A stretch of DNA of 64,000 bases, from positions 73,575,348 through 73,639,347 of the forward strand of contig OX344764.1 of NCBI GenBank assembly GCA_947034895.1, written 5' to 3'. Below are positions 22,241-33,723 of this stretch, in pieces. The notes under the pieces were generated by a model that saw only the letters and a program-made list of their open reading frames with translations, ran no database searches and was not told the DNA's origin. Source of the DNA: Rhytidiadelphus loreus. Taxonomy: Eukaryota > Streptophyta > Bryopsida > Hypnales > Hylocomiaceae. A program made the translations under genes and the position numbers. The stretch's first letter is position 1. The number at the start of each line of letters is the position of its first letter.

Positions 22241-24185
22241 TACGCCCAAATTCACCAACCCAAATCCACGAAACTTAAATTTGCTATGTCAGTTCAAATT
22301 GGCAAGAAATTGAGCTTGTTTACAAGATTTCATAACCACTTTCTAAATGTGGATTAAGAAGTTTGAAAATTTCTCACATCAATTTACAAATTGATATTAT
22401 TCTTGGATTGCAATTCATGAATCAAGATCGAAGCACATATCTGGCGTTTTGCAATTTGCCCAAGTAAACAATTGCCTTTTTCAAAATTCGTCATCATTCT
22501 AGTTAAAATGCAGCTTCCTTTCCAATTCAACAACGAAAGCATGGAGAATGTTATGAAAAATCCTTACAACAGCTACTTACCCAACATATATGGTTTTAAA
22601 AATGTCATGAGATTTTAAAACGTTGAGAGGACGCCAAGCAACCTCACGAGGTACTATTTGATTGCAAATTCTTCTTAAACGGCTACACTAGAATTTCATG
22701 AATTTGTCAACAACAAGTCAACAACTTGTACATATTTCTTTGACAAAGTGAAAGCAACGTGATGAAATCTCAGCCAAGTGTGTAGCATAAACCCTTTCAA
22801 ATAGCAATAAACGTTGCAAAAATGTGCACACCAAGACTCATAGAAAAATCTATGCACAACAATAGAGGAAAGCTGATTTACCATTTGAGCTAGAGCAAGC
22901 AGACAATATGCATTCTAAAGGTTGCAGGTTCATTCACCGCCTGAAGGAGTCAAGGATTATGGTAAAGGAATGCAGTGTCTGACATCCTTGCATGAGTACA
23001 AAATACAACAAGTGAAGGACTTTATGCTGGAATATGTATAATGCACCTCTTGCATGGGCACAAAATCTATAGAATGACCTAGAATAATTCCCAAAAAATC
23101 TTGTAAAATTCTTTGAGTCCATGCTCAAAATATTATCCAACCTTTAATTCTGAAAAGAATCCATCTTCACTCATTAAATTCTTGAATACAACAAACATAG
23201 GCCAATGCTAGCTCAAACCTCCTTTAAGGGTTAATTCCTCAAGGACCAAGAGGACACAATGTATCTAAAGTTTTCAAATTTTGAATGGCAAATTTTTAGT
23301 AAGGTGAAACAAATCTCAATATTTTGTAAACTAGGATCTTATAGAGTAACAAGTTTACATACTTGTTGCATTTTCCAATTTTCAAAATTTGAATGTGAGA
23401 AGTATTTAAAATTTTAGATTGGAAATATAGTCTAATAGCATGTCTAATAGAAAAAGGAATGTAAATCTAAACAAACTAGGTTTGGAGAATTTATTTTTTC
23501 AAATTTATATTTTAAGCAATTTTAAAGTAAAAGGTTCAATCTGGTGTGATTAAGAATACAAAATAATCAAAATGAGTCCAATTTTTTTGAAGATGTTCCA
23601 AAAAACATGCTAATAATATCAATTGTTAAATTAAAAAAATTGACGCATACAATATAATTTTTTATTTATTTTGTAAGATCCAGTTTGGCTAGTTTTGATT
23701 TTCGATTCCTTTTGTTTGAAAATGTGTACAAATTTAAGAGAGTTTTTTATTCTTCAATTTTAAAAATTAAAATATACTACATTTGCCTTAAATTCCAATT
23801 ATACAAATTTGGAGGTGGCCGGGTGGGGTGGGTAAAAAAACATTATTCATCATCTTATAATTTTTCTTCCCCCAAAGTTGCATTTTTTGCCTATAAAGTT
23901 TATCATCCAAAATCGTTATAATCTAAAACTCTATTGATAAAAAATTTTACAATTAATTCCATGCATGATATATTAAGTAGTCTTTACTTTTGTATGGTTA
24001 AAATTAAAAAAATTCAAGCACATCCATGTGCAAAAAAATATCAAAGTGGGGCAATTTATTGAAAACCTCCATCGTCAAAAATTTGTTAGGTTGGCTTGAG
24101 GGTTTAATAATATCATATGTGTTGTAGGAAAATAATGACTATTATTTTTTCTACTCATAGTCATGGCACCCAATAGAAAAGGTCT
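22241..24185. other. Intergenic, nothing recognised
   Basis: AT-rich DNA, no supportable gene. The 78-codon frame at 23685-23921 is low complexity and probably chance. Confidence 0.35.
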
Positions 24186-24189
24186 TTGA

Positions 24190-24655
24190 AAGAGCATTGC
24201 TATTGTGGGACAACCAAATCCCCACGGCAAAACTTACAGAATGAGCTCTTTAGTTGATGGCGTGTCTGAGCAACCAAGACCCTCATGCGTAGGTTGGTGA
24301 GTTCAACGCACCACCACCTATTTACTATTGCACGGGCTACTGTAATCCCGAGGTGGATGATAAGTGCCGGATGGACTGGGAACTATTTTGGTTGAACTCT
24401 GCGCATGCAGCTCAGGCCGCCATTATGAAAAGGGTTGCTCACCCCAAAATTGGATGCACAATGCTCAGAACCAGGTCAACCCCGGGTTCCTCCAACAATC
24501 TCACCGTACACGCCAAGCAGAGGTACCTCGGGCAAAAAATGGAGAACCTAGTGCTTTGGAAACAACGCCCAATGTCACAGTGGGGCATGTTCATCCTCCT
24601 AGGCTTGGGCTATAGCGTCCCGTAAGGTTGTAATGCATCACGGTGGTGATGCTCT
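24190..24655. mobile_element. Candidate hAT-type MITE
   Basis: The left end (AGAGCATTGCTATTGTGGGA) and the right end in reverse complement (AGAGCATCACCACCGTGATG) share the AGAGCAT terminus seen on many plant hAT-type MITEs. The interior is markedly more GC-rich than the surroundings. I could not see a matching 8-bp target duplication. The overlapping 90-codon frames inside have no domain. Confidence 0.4.
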
Positions 24656-25379
24656 AAAAAACAAGAGGTTAATATTTTTGACTTTTGTACTCTTTGATCA
24701 ATTATTCTATGCAATGAAAGAGTACCATGCATCCTTTTATGGTTCAAGTCATACATTCCCTAGTATGGCAAAGGATGATACAATACATGCAATGTTAGTG
24801 TTGCTTCACACAAGAGGCAATCAAATTCATTTGATAAACTAATGAAAGTTTCTATTTGATTAAAGGCTTGGCCATCAAAAGCTTGGCCATTGGATTAGGA
24901 CTCTAAGACTTCAAACTATAAAAAGCTAAAGGCTTGGCCAAAGACTTGATCCCTTAGATGTTTTTTTGGGTCTTGAAGAGACTATTTTAAAGTTGTTCCC
25001 CTTGCTATGAACTATAACAACATAGTTAGATTATTAAATAATACAAAATAAAAATAAAAATAATTATCTAACATTGTAGTCTCCTAACCATGTCAGACTG
25101 TTGAGGTAGCACCATTCCCACATTTGGAACTCAAGGCCTTTTGAAAGGCTCTAAAACATCTAATGTTTGGATTTTCAAAATGGGACTTCTCACTATTTTG
25201 GCTAAAGACTTTGATCCCCATAATCTAATCTTTACAATTCAAAAATTAGAATATGAAAACTAAATGAAGTAATAACTACAAGAAAACACCATTTTGTAAT
25301 GTTTAGAGCATGACAACCAATAGTGTCCTTTATAGATCAAGATTTCTATGACATCCAAGAAATACGCTTAATTTTGATT
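24656..25379. other. Intergenic with a degenerate copy of the 21981-22240 repeat
   Basis: At 25010-25170 an ATTATTAAATAAT...AAATAAAAATAA run is followed by CATGTCAGACTG, CACCATTCCCACA, AACTCAAGGCC and ACATCTAATGTTT. This is the same order of words as after the hairpin at 22123, with the hairpin itself lost. No gene. Confidence 0.4.
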
Positions 25380-25905
25380 ACTTGGCATCTACTCTAAAGA
25401 ATTCTATAGTGGATGCAACCTCCTATTGTAGGTCAAGGACCGGATTGTCATCGACTTTAGGTAATAGGCCATCTTCCTATAAGATCTCTAGAAGCTTGGC
25501 CATCTTGTCCGGATTATGGCCTAGAAAAATATTATGAAGAAGACAATAACACAAAACCATGTCATGTACAAACAAAACATGAAGGTCAGTCACATTCAAC
25601 AACTTGCTAAGTTTTGTTTTAATATTTTAAATATTTTCTACTACGGCTCGCCCATGTGACAAACACTTGAATGTTGTACAAACACTCTAAGAGTGAATGT
25701 TCTCCAACACAAGCATGGGCGCCTTGATATGGTATCATTAACCATTGCTTCAATGGGTATCTTGCATCACCCAATAGATAGAAAGCAAAGCCCTTGATGT
25801 TAACATCAATGTCAAAGAGGGTTATGGCAGTTGGTTTGTTGTAGGTATAGTAGATAGAGGCGAATGGAGCACGGAAGGTATTGTCCACCGTTAGTATTAC
25901 AAGTA
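25380..25905 (-). pseudogene. PIF/Harbinger transposase fragment
   Basis: The minus-strand frame (open at 25888-25619, continuing with stops to about 25380) contains FYLLGDARYPLKQWLMIPY, the segment around the second catalytic Asp of HARBI1-type DDE transposases. Further on comes an LLHNIFLGHNPDKMAK-like stretch, the usual Cys-x-LeuHisAsn end of the domain. The first catalytic Asp region and the Glu region (an ERAFG-like motif) are missing or unrecognisable, and stops follow TWASRSRKYLKY. This is a decayed C-terminal fragment, clearly different from the element at 59-62 kb. Confidence 0.65.
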
Positions 25906-26271
25906 GGAACTTTCAGTGCTAGAATTTGTTGTGTAGAAAAACACAACTTTCCGTAGTTTTTAGTTTCTCAGTTTGGGGTTCGGTTTCTTAGTCAGGTTAT
26001 GCAACATCCTTGGCCTGTCTTAGTTCCGGTAGTTACATATGGGGAGACTTGGGATTGTGTGATTTATGTCCTATACTAGCCATTATGAGGAAGATGTGAG
26101 AATTTGGCTAGGAAGCCAATATATTTCTTTGTCCTTCTACTTCTATCTCTCTTTAGTCCAAACTCGCTCTGTCGAGGGAGGAAGGCCGGTTTGAAATCTT
26201 TTTTATCTATAGGTCCGAGCCAATTCCATTTGGGGCGGACAAATAGAGATCTAGTACAACATAGGAACATG
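25906..26271 (+). other. Leader region of the split ORF, shared with 29.8-30.0 kb
   Basis: At about 26157-26215 the sequence (TCCAAACTCGCTCTGTCGAG, then GGAGGAAGGCCGGTTTGAAA, then CTATAGGTCC) is matched at 29791-29850 and again near 29912-29945. This repeated leader suggests that the following ORF belongs to the same retroelement-like family as the dispersed repeat copies. Confidence 0.45.
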
Positions 26272-27369
26272 GATCAATCAAACCACGCCCAAGGGGCATC
26301 ACCTTCGACATCACAACTAGAGGAATTTATTCCTCTAACCCTAGCATTGATGGATCCAACACCTAACAATGCTCTAGAAGCATTGCCTTTGACACCAGTC
26401 TACGAAGGACCCGCACCAGAATCTTCAAAAGAAGTCACATCACGATCCATAGAGGAACTAGCATCGGAGGCTCCAATTTTACAACCACTAGCAGACAGGG
26501 TTGTCTATCCGGACGTGACGTGGGCTTTTCACGTCCGGATGTCATGACACGTCCGTCCTGATGCGTCGGTATTGCCGTCAGCCCAAAAAAAAAAAAAAAA
26601 AAAAAAAAATTTTTCTTTTTTTTGACAGCCAGTTTGGCACCCTGGAGCAAACCAGTGAACAGCCAGGTCGTCAAAAAAAAAAAAAAAATTTTTTTTTTTT
26701 GGACGGCCTGTCCGTCGACCTGGATGGCCAGTCCGTCCACCGTTCAGGTCGACAATCTGACCGTCCAGGTGACGGCCCGACTGTCCCAGTGGACGGACTA
26801 CCCGTCAAGGTGGACAGACCACCCGTCCAGGTCGACGAACGGACCGTCCAGCGAAAAAAAAAAAAAAAAAAAAAATTTTTTTTTTTTTTTTTTTTTTGTA
26901 TTCTTGACGGACGCCAGGGTTGAATCCTAACGTTCGTCCGGACATCCTGACGGACGGACAGGACGTGACGGTGACAACCCTGCTAGCAGAAGAGATACTT
27001 GAAGCAGATGTGCCTTTGTCTCAGCTACCAAATACACGGCGACGACCACGTGACGAAGCAGAGCAACCTGGACGTGAAAATCCTCTACAATGGATTCCTA
27101 TAGATCAAGAAGTTCGAGGTCCTTGGCCGCCAACAATCAGATCTTTGATGATCTACTTGGAAAATGGAGTGGATGCGGTGACAGGCATAGAAGTGATGCT
27201 TGAAGGTCAGTTTGCGAACATGGATGATTTTGCCACTATCACACGAAACCCAATAGTAGGTGGCCATGAATTTACTGTATTGGGCCCTCTTCATATTCTT
27301 CCACGAGAACGACGGGCTATTTATATTTTGGAAGCAATGATACAACTCCTCTCATTCTTCGGAATGTAG
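26272..27369 (+). pseudogene. Unknown ORF interrupted by a hAT-type insertion
   Basis: Two reading frames, one running to 26547 and the other from within the element to 27369, belong to one older frame. Removing 26496-26982 plus one copy of the 8-bp duplication joins them in frame at Leu-Ala. The frame then runs from the ATG at 26272 (MDQSNHAQ) to the TAG at 27369 with no other stop. The product is acidic and Pro/Thr-rich in its first half, and contains WIPIDQEVRGPWPPTIRSL in its second. I do not recognise the family; the shared leader and the lack of introns suggest a retroelement gag-like or accessory protein. As it stands the frame is broken. Confidence 0.6.
26496..26982. mobile_element. 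Non-autonomous hAT-type element with 8-bp target duplication
   Basis: A 487-bp insertion flanked by exact 8-bp repeats CTAGCAGA (26488-26495 and 26983-26990) with termini CAGGGTTGTC / GACAACCCTG. An 8-bp duplication with CAGGG-type ends is the hAT signature. The interior is unusual: three long paired A/T runs (26585-26627, 26671-26700, 26855-26898) alternate with DNA made almost wholly of GGACGG / CCGTCC words. It has no transposase. Confidence 0.88.
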
Positions 27370-27434
27370 AATGTAGTTGTAAAAAAAAAAAAAAAAAAAT
27401 TCAAAAAAAACAAACATATTTGGTGCGCTATGGG

Positions 27435-28020
27435 GTACCTAGGGGAGGACACTCTCACTACATTTGGAGTACCCACGTGTGGCGGTGGAAAAAGTAAAAC
27501 ATGTAATTCACCTTGAATAAACTATAATTTCATTCTAAAATTTTGAGCTTTGTTTAACAATGACTAAAGGTTTCTATTGACAAAAAATTCAATTCCAAAT
27601 AACATAAGATATATTGTCTAGAAAGGGTTGAAAAATGAACTAAAATGGCATGTTCTCCAACTAAAATATTTATAGAGCTCACATGAAGATGACTATTGCA
27701 TCAATATTCAACCAAAATAAACTTTCAATAGAAAGCTATTCTATATAATTTTTTTTTCATTTTTCAAATTTTTTTTCTTATATAATATAGAGGTGTGAAA
27801 GTTATTTTCAGCTTTACAGTGTATCTTTTTTCTTCAAAAATTTATAACTAATTACTATTAGCACAAAAAAATACCAATAATTCAAAACATAAACTTCTAA
27901 AGTAGTAAAATCTATCCATAATTTTTTTTTTGAAAAAGAAATTAAATTTTAAGGTGTATTACTTGTTTTACTTTTTCCGCCGCACGTAGGTTGCTAAAAC
28001 ATAGGGAGTGTCCTCCCCGG
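27435..28020. mobile_element. MITE with long terminal inverted repeats
   Basis: About 585 bp. The left end (GGGGAGGACACTCTCACTAC through GGCGGTGGAAAAAGTAAAAC) is matched by the reverse complement of the right end (GGGGAGGACACTCCCTATGT through GCGGCGGAAAAAGTAAAACA), about 80 bp with mismatches. The interior is AT-rich and non-coding. The A19 run at 27380-27398 lies just outside. Confidence 0.7.
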
Positions 28021-28275
28021 GTGGGGTACATATACCTTCCGACCGGTTCAACGGACGTCTCCAACGGTCGGGACTCGGTGGCGATGGTTACCCGTTACCG
28101 AATTACTTCCCTGGCGACGACGGTTCGATTCCCGCCGGTTGGTGTTATCCCCTGAGCTAGTGAAAAGACAAGAAATGTCACCGACAACGGCAGCTGGAGA
28201 CACCTTTTGAAGGGAGCTCCTAAACATTGAAGTCTTGGACCTCTTTACCTTTTTTTTTTTTTTTTTTTTTTCTTT
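28021..28275 (+). mobile_element. Possible tRNA-derived SINE
   Basis: A GC-rich head contains GGTTCGATTCC at 28126-28136, a perfect RNA polymerase III B box, preceded about 46 bases earlier by TGGCGATGGTT (28080-28090), a partial A box. The element ends in a T-rich run of about 25 (28250-28275). The arrangement fits a tRNA-headed SINE. The A box is incomplete and the cloverleaf cannot be closed confidently, so a tRNA gene is unlikely. Confidence 0.4.
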
Positions 28276-29790
28276 TTTTAGGCTAAATTTCTGAAGTTCA
28301 TTTCGTGAGGTTCATTTTTTAGACTTACCGCTCATTCAAGGAGAAGGAAATAATCCAACAAATAGTTAAGGTAACACTAGCTCGCTAGTTGTAATACAAT
28401 TTTCTGATACATCTCCTTGATATAATTAGTTATATTCATATACCTTTGGGTTTTTGTGAAGCTTTAACTAAAGTTGTGACATCCATATGGTAATACACAT
28501 ACTACTAGCAGGTGTTCCTTTTTAAATTTGCTATTAATTCTAGACTGAGTTTCTGACTATACTCAGATCTGGGCTAGATCAAGTAGACACTACGGTTTAT
28601 GAGGTACCTCCAATTCCTTCGAAAGTACTTGAGCCAAGTAGGGATATCAGAGACTGACAAGGGGGCTGAGCCTCTTGCATTTAAAATTCTGAATGACAAA
28701 TATTAAGCTTGAGGGCTTCAGTATTGTTACCGTTAACTCCAAAGGACTGATGTTTACCGCGCTTCCTGTTTTGCCCGCTCAGGCAACAATTTCGAAATAA
28801 ACACTGAGGTCATTAGACCGAGCTATAACCAGAGCTCTGCTGTCCAAAGATTTTTACATCTTATACACAGATTATAACTGATACTCTAGTGTCTACACAG
28901 TGCATAGCAGTTTACAGGGCGCCCGGAAATGGTTTTGGGGTCTCAACACAGCGGACAACAGGTGGCGTTTGGTTGCTTTTCAGTGGTTAAGCTTGTTTTT
29001 TTTTGCTCTCATAGTTTTGGTGTTGTGTCTGTGTTTTCTTGAAAGTTTTTTGCATTAATTCTTTTGTGATTCTACGATAACAAGTAGTGGTATTCTGAAG
29101 ACACCTCGTACACGTTTTTTGGCAAACTAATTGTATGCTGGGTTGCATGGGTACAGGTGAGGAATACCACCTCCTCAGGATTTTTTGGAAAATTTTTCGA
29201 AATACATTACAAGCACCTGTGGAGCAAGTTTACAGTTATGACAAATGGTGTATGGACTAGTAGTCCATAACACTTATTGGCTAAAATGCTTAAAAACCGC
29301 TTATTCATTTGGTAGCTTTTGTGGTCAATTGTAATTGCATGTTTTGCTGTACTGATTATTAGGCTTCCATGGACATTCAATACTACAGATGGAAACTCAA
29401 CGTTTCTGAAGTTAGTCAATTAGGATGGTTTATATCACAGCTAATATAGTGACAAAGGATTTACATACTGATTGATGTACTACTTGAGTACATAAGAGTT
29501 ACTATTTACAGTTTTACACTTTTTATGAAAGTCTGCTACTCACAAAAAATATTTGTTGGGAAAGCATGTTTCTTAAAAGATGTAGTCCTCTTGAATATAG
29601 GTTCACAGCAATTGCTTACTTATAATTTCTATACAATAGTTTTTATATGTAAGATAGATTTGCAGGTTTGGTGCTTTAAAACTGATTTTTAGGCTTAATA
29701 TTCGAATTGGATTTCTTAAAGGGATTAAGAATCTACTCTGACTCTAACAGAGAAGTACTGAAAAAAACATTTTTTTTCTGTATCTGTTAG
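28276..29790 (+). repeat. Dispersed repeat, copy 1
   Basis: Collinear with 42850-45640 once the CACTA insertion there is removed. Shared landmarks in order: GGGTCTCAACACAG / GGATCTCAAAATAG, GACACCTCGTACACG, GGCAAACTAATTGTATGCTG, CATGGGTACAGGTGAGG, TACCACCTC, GAATCTACTCTGACTCTAAC and AAGTACTGAAAAAAAC. Copy 2 is followed by a gag-like ORF, so this is probably the LTR or 5' untranslated part of a retroelement family. I could not define LTR termini. Confidence 0.6.
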
Positions 29791-31446
29791 TCCAAACTCA
29801 CTCCGTTGAGGGAGGAAGGCAGGTTTTGAAATATTTTTTGGCTATAGGTCCATTTTGTTCTGACAAAGGGGGACAAGGGTTCCATCTTATTTTCTATCTT
29901 TCCCTTTTAGTTCCAAACTCACTCCGTTGAGGGAGGAAAGATGGGTTTTATAATTTTTTATCTTTAGTTCCAAATCAACTCTGATTGAGGCGAATGGGAA
30001 AATAACAAGAAATTTTTTAAAAATAAAAATAAAATAAAATAAAATATAAAATATAAAATATAAAAAATATAAAAATGAACAAAAATTTAGTCCAAGTGTT
30101 GGTTAACATCAAAAGCTTCTTGATCAACAATCAAGAAGATTCATTGTACATAGTAATGCAACATAACTCATAGTCGGAACAAACAAGTGCTCACCTTGTG
30201 GTGTGTCTCTCAAGTTCTACGACTTAGATTAATGCGGTTGTACTATTCTGCATTGTGGTGCACAATCATACGTAATGGTGCTCTAGTACCTACTTGGAGA
30301 GAAGTAAGCTCAAGTGTCATATTATAGTATAAGTTTACTAATCACCTAGTAGGAGAAATTGCAGTATTATCTAAGATATATATGTCTAGATCCCCAATAT
30401 GGTCGCCTTAATTGTAGAATGAGTGACCGTATGACCGTGTGCCATGGGAAGCAAGAGAGTTTTAGGTCCTATGATTAAAATCATTCCCAGATGGCCGCCA
30501 TATGTGAGCTCCCAATTCGTCACTTGGGACTCTTGATTTTTTTTTTTTCAATTTTTGCAAAATTAAGTTAGGTTTTAGGTACAAAAAGCCCCCCAAAGAG
30601 TGGAAAGCCAAAATGAGTATGTCATATACCAATACGGTATATGGGCATAAATTGAGTGTTTTGGCTTAGTTAGTTCATAAAACCGCTTGTATATAGGTTG
30701 AAACCCAGGAAATAGGGCAAATTGTACATATTGAGTGATATTGCCCATAATAGCCTAATCTACCCTGCTTGTGACAAACTATGGCCAATTTCGTCCGAGG
30801 GAACCTAGGTGAGAATCCTAAAGTGATACTTATTTTGGTGTACTTATTTGGCGTTTATACTCCTATTGTACAATCACAAAATGAGTTTTCTATCATTGTA
30901 CATCAGTTTCCTTGGTACCGAACAAGTAGGTGAACCACACCATGAGAAGGAGAAAAAATTAAGTCCTTGTCACGAATTGCACCGTGTCTGCCTCACACTA
31001 CCCAACTCTATTTGAAGTTCATCCGCTATACAGATAGAGAGGATAGCTCAGGATTACAAAATAGGGCAATATCATGACAGGGAGAGACCATATGACCGAA
31101 CGCTCTTCAATACAGAGCTAACATATAACTTCAACAAATTCGGGATCAGCAATCAACCGCAAGGGTTCAATTTCAGAAACCCTTCCCTAATCACAAACAG
31201 AGCTTTCGAGAAGACCAAGCATCAACCTAAACAAATTAATGCCTAACAGATTAACGACTAACAATCGAATACAGCTAGGAAAGTCAAAAGTTCAGATAAT
31301 GCCTTGACTTGCTGATGCTAATACAGCATGTGGCTCAAACGTACCACAGCTAATACTGAAACTGAAGCATATCTGCATGTTGATGTGGAAGCCACCAGAA
31401 TCATGACCAAATGATCCAATCACAATTTTATAAATAGAATCATTTA
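29791..31446. other. Intergenic with repeated leader words
   Basis: CCAAACTCACTCCGTTGAGG occurs at about 29792 and 29914, with a degenerate third copy near 29970. An A-rich AAAATAAAATAAAATATAAA tract follows at 30015-30075. No gene is supported between 30.1 and 31.4 kb. Confidence 0.4.
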
Positions 31447-31881
31447 TTACATAGTTTGCAACAGCCGATACTTCCTGGTTGTAACGGCAGTTTCAGTTAT
31501 TTGAATCCCATATTGAACAAGTAGTTCATTTATGGTTAAACGCACATAATCACCTTTGAAGAGGTGCTTTTCTATCACTACGGCTATGGTGCTTTTTTCG
31601 ATTTGAGTGTAACGTTTACGTTTTGAATGCTCAAATGGTACCTTTCGGGCTCTCCCTCCTTCCCTTGCTCCAATCGGTATTCCTCCTCTTGCAATTGTTG
31701 TTTCTCCTCTTGTCGCTACACCTCCTTCAATCGCTTCCTCTTCAAAAGTTAGATTGTCAATTGCTATTCCTCCTTTTGCAATCACTGTTTCTCCTCTTGT
31801 CGCTACACCTTCTCCTTCAGTCGCTTCCTCTTCAAAAGTTGGATTGTCAACCCACTTCACGTCATACATTTTGAGCGTCAT
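31447..31881 (-). CDS. Hypothetical protein with an internal duplication
   Basis: A 144-codon frame. Two copies of about 29 residues, DNPTFEEEATEGEGVATRG... and DNLTFEEEAIEGGVATRG..., stand in tandem. They are followed by a basic linker (HSKRKRYTQIEKST) and a C-terminal segment with LFKGDYVRLTINELLVQYGI that could fold as helices. I recognise no family. Codon use is less biased than in the GLP genes. A frame at 32124-31927 (KMTATGYSRKGIIKSG) could be an upstream exon: its end carries a GGCAG|GTATAA donor. The joint is not demonstrable. Confidence 0.35.
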   Translation of the reverse strand: MTLKMYDVKWVDNPTFEEEATEGEGVATRGETVIAKGGIAIDNLTFEEEAIEGGVATRGETTIARGGIPIGAREGGRARKVPFEHSKRKRYTQIEKSTIAVVIEKHLFKGDYVRLTINELLVQYGIQITETAVTTRKYRLLQTM

Positions 31882-32124
31882 TGCGATACCTTACATTCAA
31901 ACTGAAATCACTCTACAAACAAAGATTCAGCCACAACATTTATACCTGCCATCTTTGATCGATATTGTACTGTAAACCACGGCGACGCCACTCTTGATGA
32001 TTCCCTTCCTGCTGTACCCCGTCGCGGTCATTTTCGGCAGGCGCAAATGCCAGTGCCGGCGGAATCCGACAGGATCCGCTAGCTGGCCGGCGGTGGGAGC
32101 CCTGGCGGACTCGACCACCGCCAA

Positions 32125-33368
32125 CAGGGTTAACGGTCAAGGCGAATTGACCCCCTCAGAGCTTGGCTCCACTGCGGACGTGAGAAGAAGCCCTGCATGA
32201 TTGTGTAAACAACCTCAGTCAAACCTACTAGCAATTCGAAATATTATTCACTCTTTGTTGTATACAAAGTATGTTTGTAAGCCAAATCGGTTACTGAAAT
32301 TACAAATATGGTTACCTCTACTCTTGAACACTTGAACAAGTAAACCAAAGATTTGAAAACATTAAGAGAACCGAGAATGTTGAGATACCAAGCAACCGAA
32401 CATGAAGTAGATCTTCCACGCAAAGAGTGCTGGAATCAAAGGAACGTATCTCAAAGCCTTGAGAGAGCCCAGATTTTAGTTACTTGAATCCAAGCAAATC
32501 CACTCTCAGTTCACATAATCCACTGACTTACACCTAAAAAGCGCCAAAGAAAGACCTAAACCCTGAAACCCTAACCTAAACCTAATTCAAAATTATGTAG
32601 CTCTGGATACTTCCTAATCTTAGGATAAATTACTTGTTGTACCGCTCATGCATTACTATCACCTGAAAAGATGCAGCCCCTCCGCCATGCTCCCTGACCC
32701 CGATGAGAATAACTTCAGCCGTCACATCTTAAGAAAAAATTGACCCCCCGCCCCAGCCGTCAATCTTCTGTTTCAAAAATAAACAGTGGTCGTCGATTGC
32801 GCCACGCTGATCTCGGCCATTGAGCAAATTAGGGTTTCAGGATGACAATTAGACGCACTCGTAGGCCCTGAAGTGCATCAGGAAAGTACACCCCCATTAA
32901 AATAGTACTGTTTCGTAGTTTACGCAGTCAAGTACTGGATTAACCCTGTAAAGACGGGCCCTAGACCGTGGGCGAATGGCCAGGAAAGACCCATGTCCGT
33001 GTTTGTTCAGTTCGTCACTTCCCCAATACTGACATGGGCTGCGAATGGAATGAAATCAATTGCAGGCAGAAGCAGTACCAGAGTGCTCTCCAGTGCTTTT
33101 GTGAATTCCAAGAAAAATGGACGGCAATAATTATTTAAATGCAAAATACAATTTGAAGAGATATTTTTTTTCCCAATTGATGAAATCACAAAATGCTACC
33201 AAATCTTAGAACAATATCACTCTATTTCGGATACATGTACACTCTTTTGGATGAATCAATACATCTTCATCCATATATTGAAGGTTTCGTTCATTTCCAT
33301 GCACGTAGATAATTGACTAGTATAATTGAAATATGTATATGTATAATTGTATATGTACTAGAGAACGG
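32125..33368. other. Intergenic, no gene
   Basis: No supportable gene. AACCCTAACCTAAACCTAA-like words lie near 32562-32585, just downstream of a stretch that could be a leader. Otherwise unremarkable. Confidence 0.35.
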
Positions 33369-33440
33369 GCAGGGGTCAGCCAATTCCGCGGACTAGTGAG
33401 TCCTGCGGCAAGCTGGTCCGCGGAATCGGTTGACCCCTGC
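33369..33440. repeat. Long GC-rich hairpin
   Basis: Arms at 33369-33393 and 33416-33440 are 25 bp each with only two mismatches (core TTCCGCGGAC / GTCCGCGGAA; outer GCAGGGGTCA / TGACCCCTGC), around a 22-nt loop. The size and pairing would suit a miRNA-like precursor or a tiny palindromic MITE. Confidence 0.6.
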
Positions 33441-33723
33441 CTACTTTCTTGCGTTAAGAGCAGGGGGAGCGTATTCGACAATTATACGTATAAATTTTTT
33501 TGTATGTACGTCATTCGTCATTGCCAACTGCTTCATCGTTCTTGTTCTTGCTGCCAGCCTGTTCTTTCTGCACCAACCGTTGTTGTTTTGGCTTCTTGCG
33601 CCTGTTGCCAGGTTCCTTGCCTTGTATCGATAGAAACTCGGAGTGTGTTAGGAGACATTTCAAACTTGGATCCTCGAATAGTATTTGCCAATGCTCCTTT
33701 GAAGAGGTATCCGAGTACATCTC

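Noticed and set aside
26561..26930. Plus-strand frames of about 100-120 codons rich in Lys and Phe
   Set aside because: Products of A/T runs inside the hAT-type element.
28079..28155. tRNA gene
   Set aside because: The B box is perfect, but the A box is partial and I could not form acceptor and anticodon stems. Kept as a SINE candidate only.
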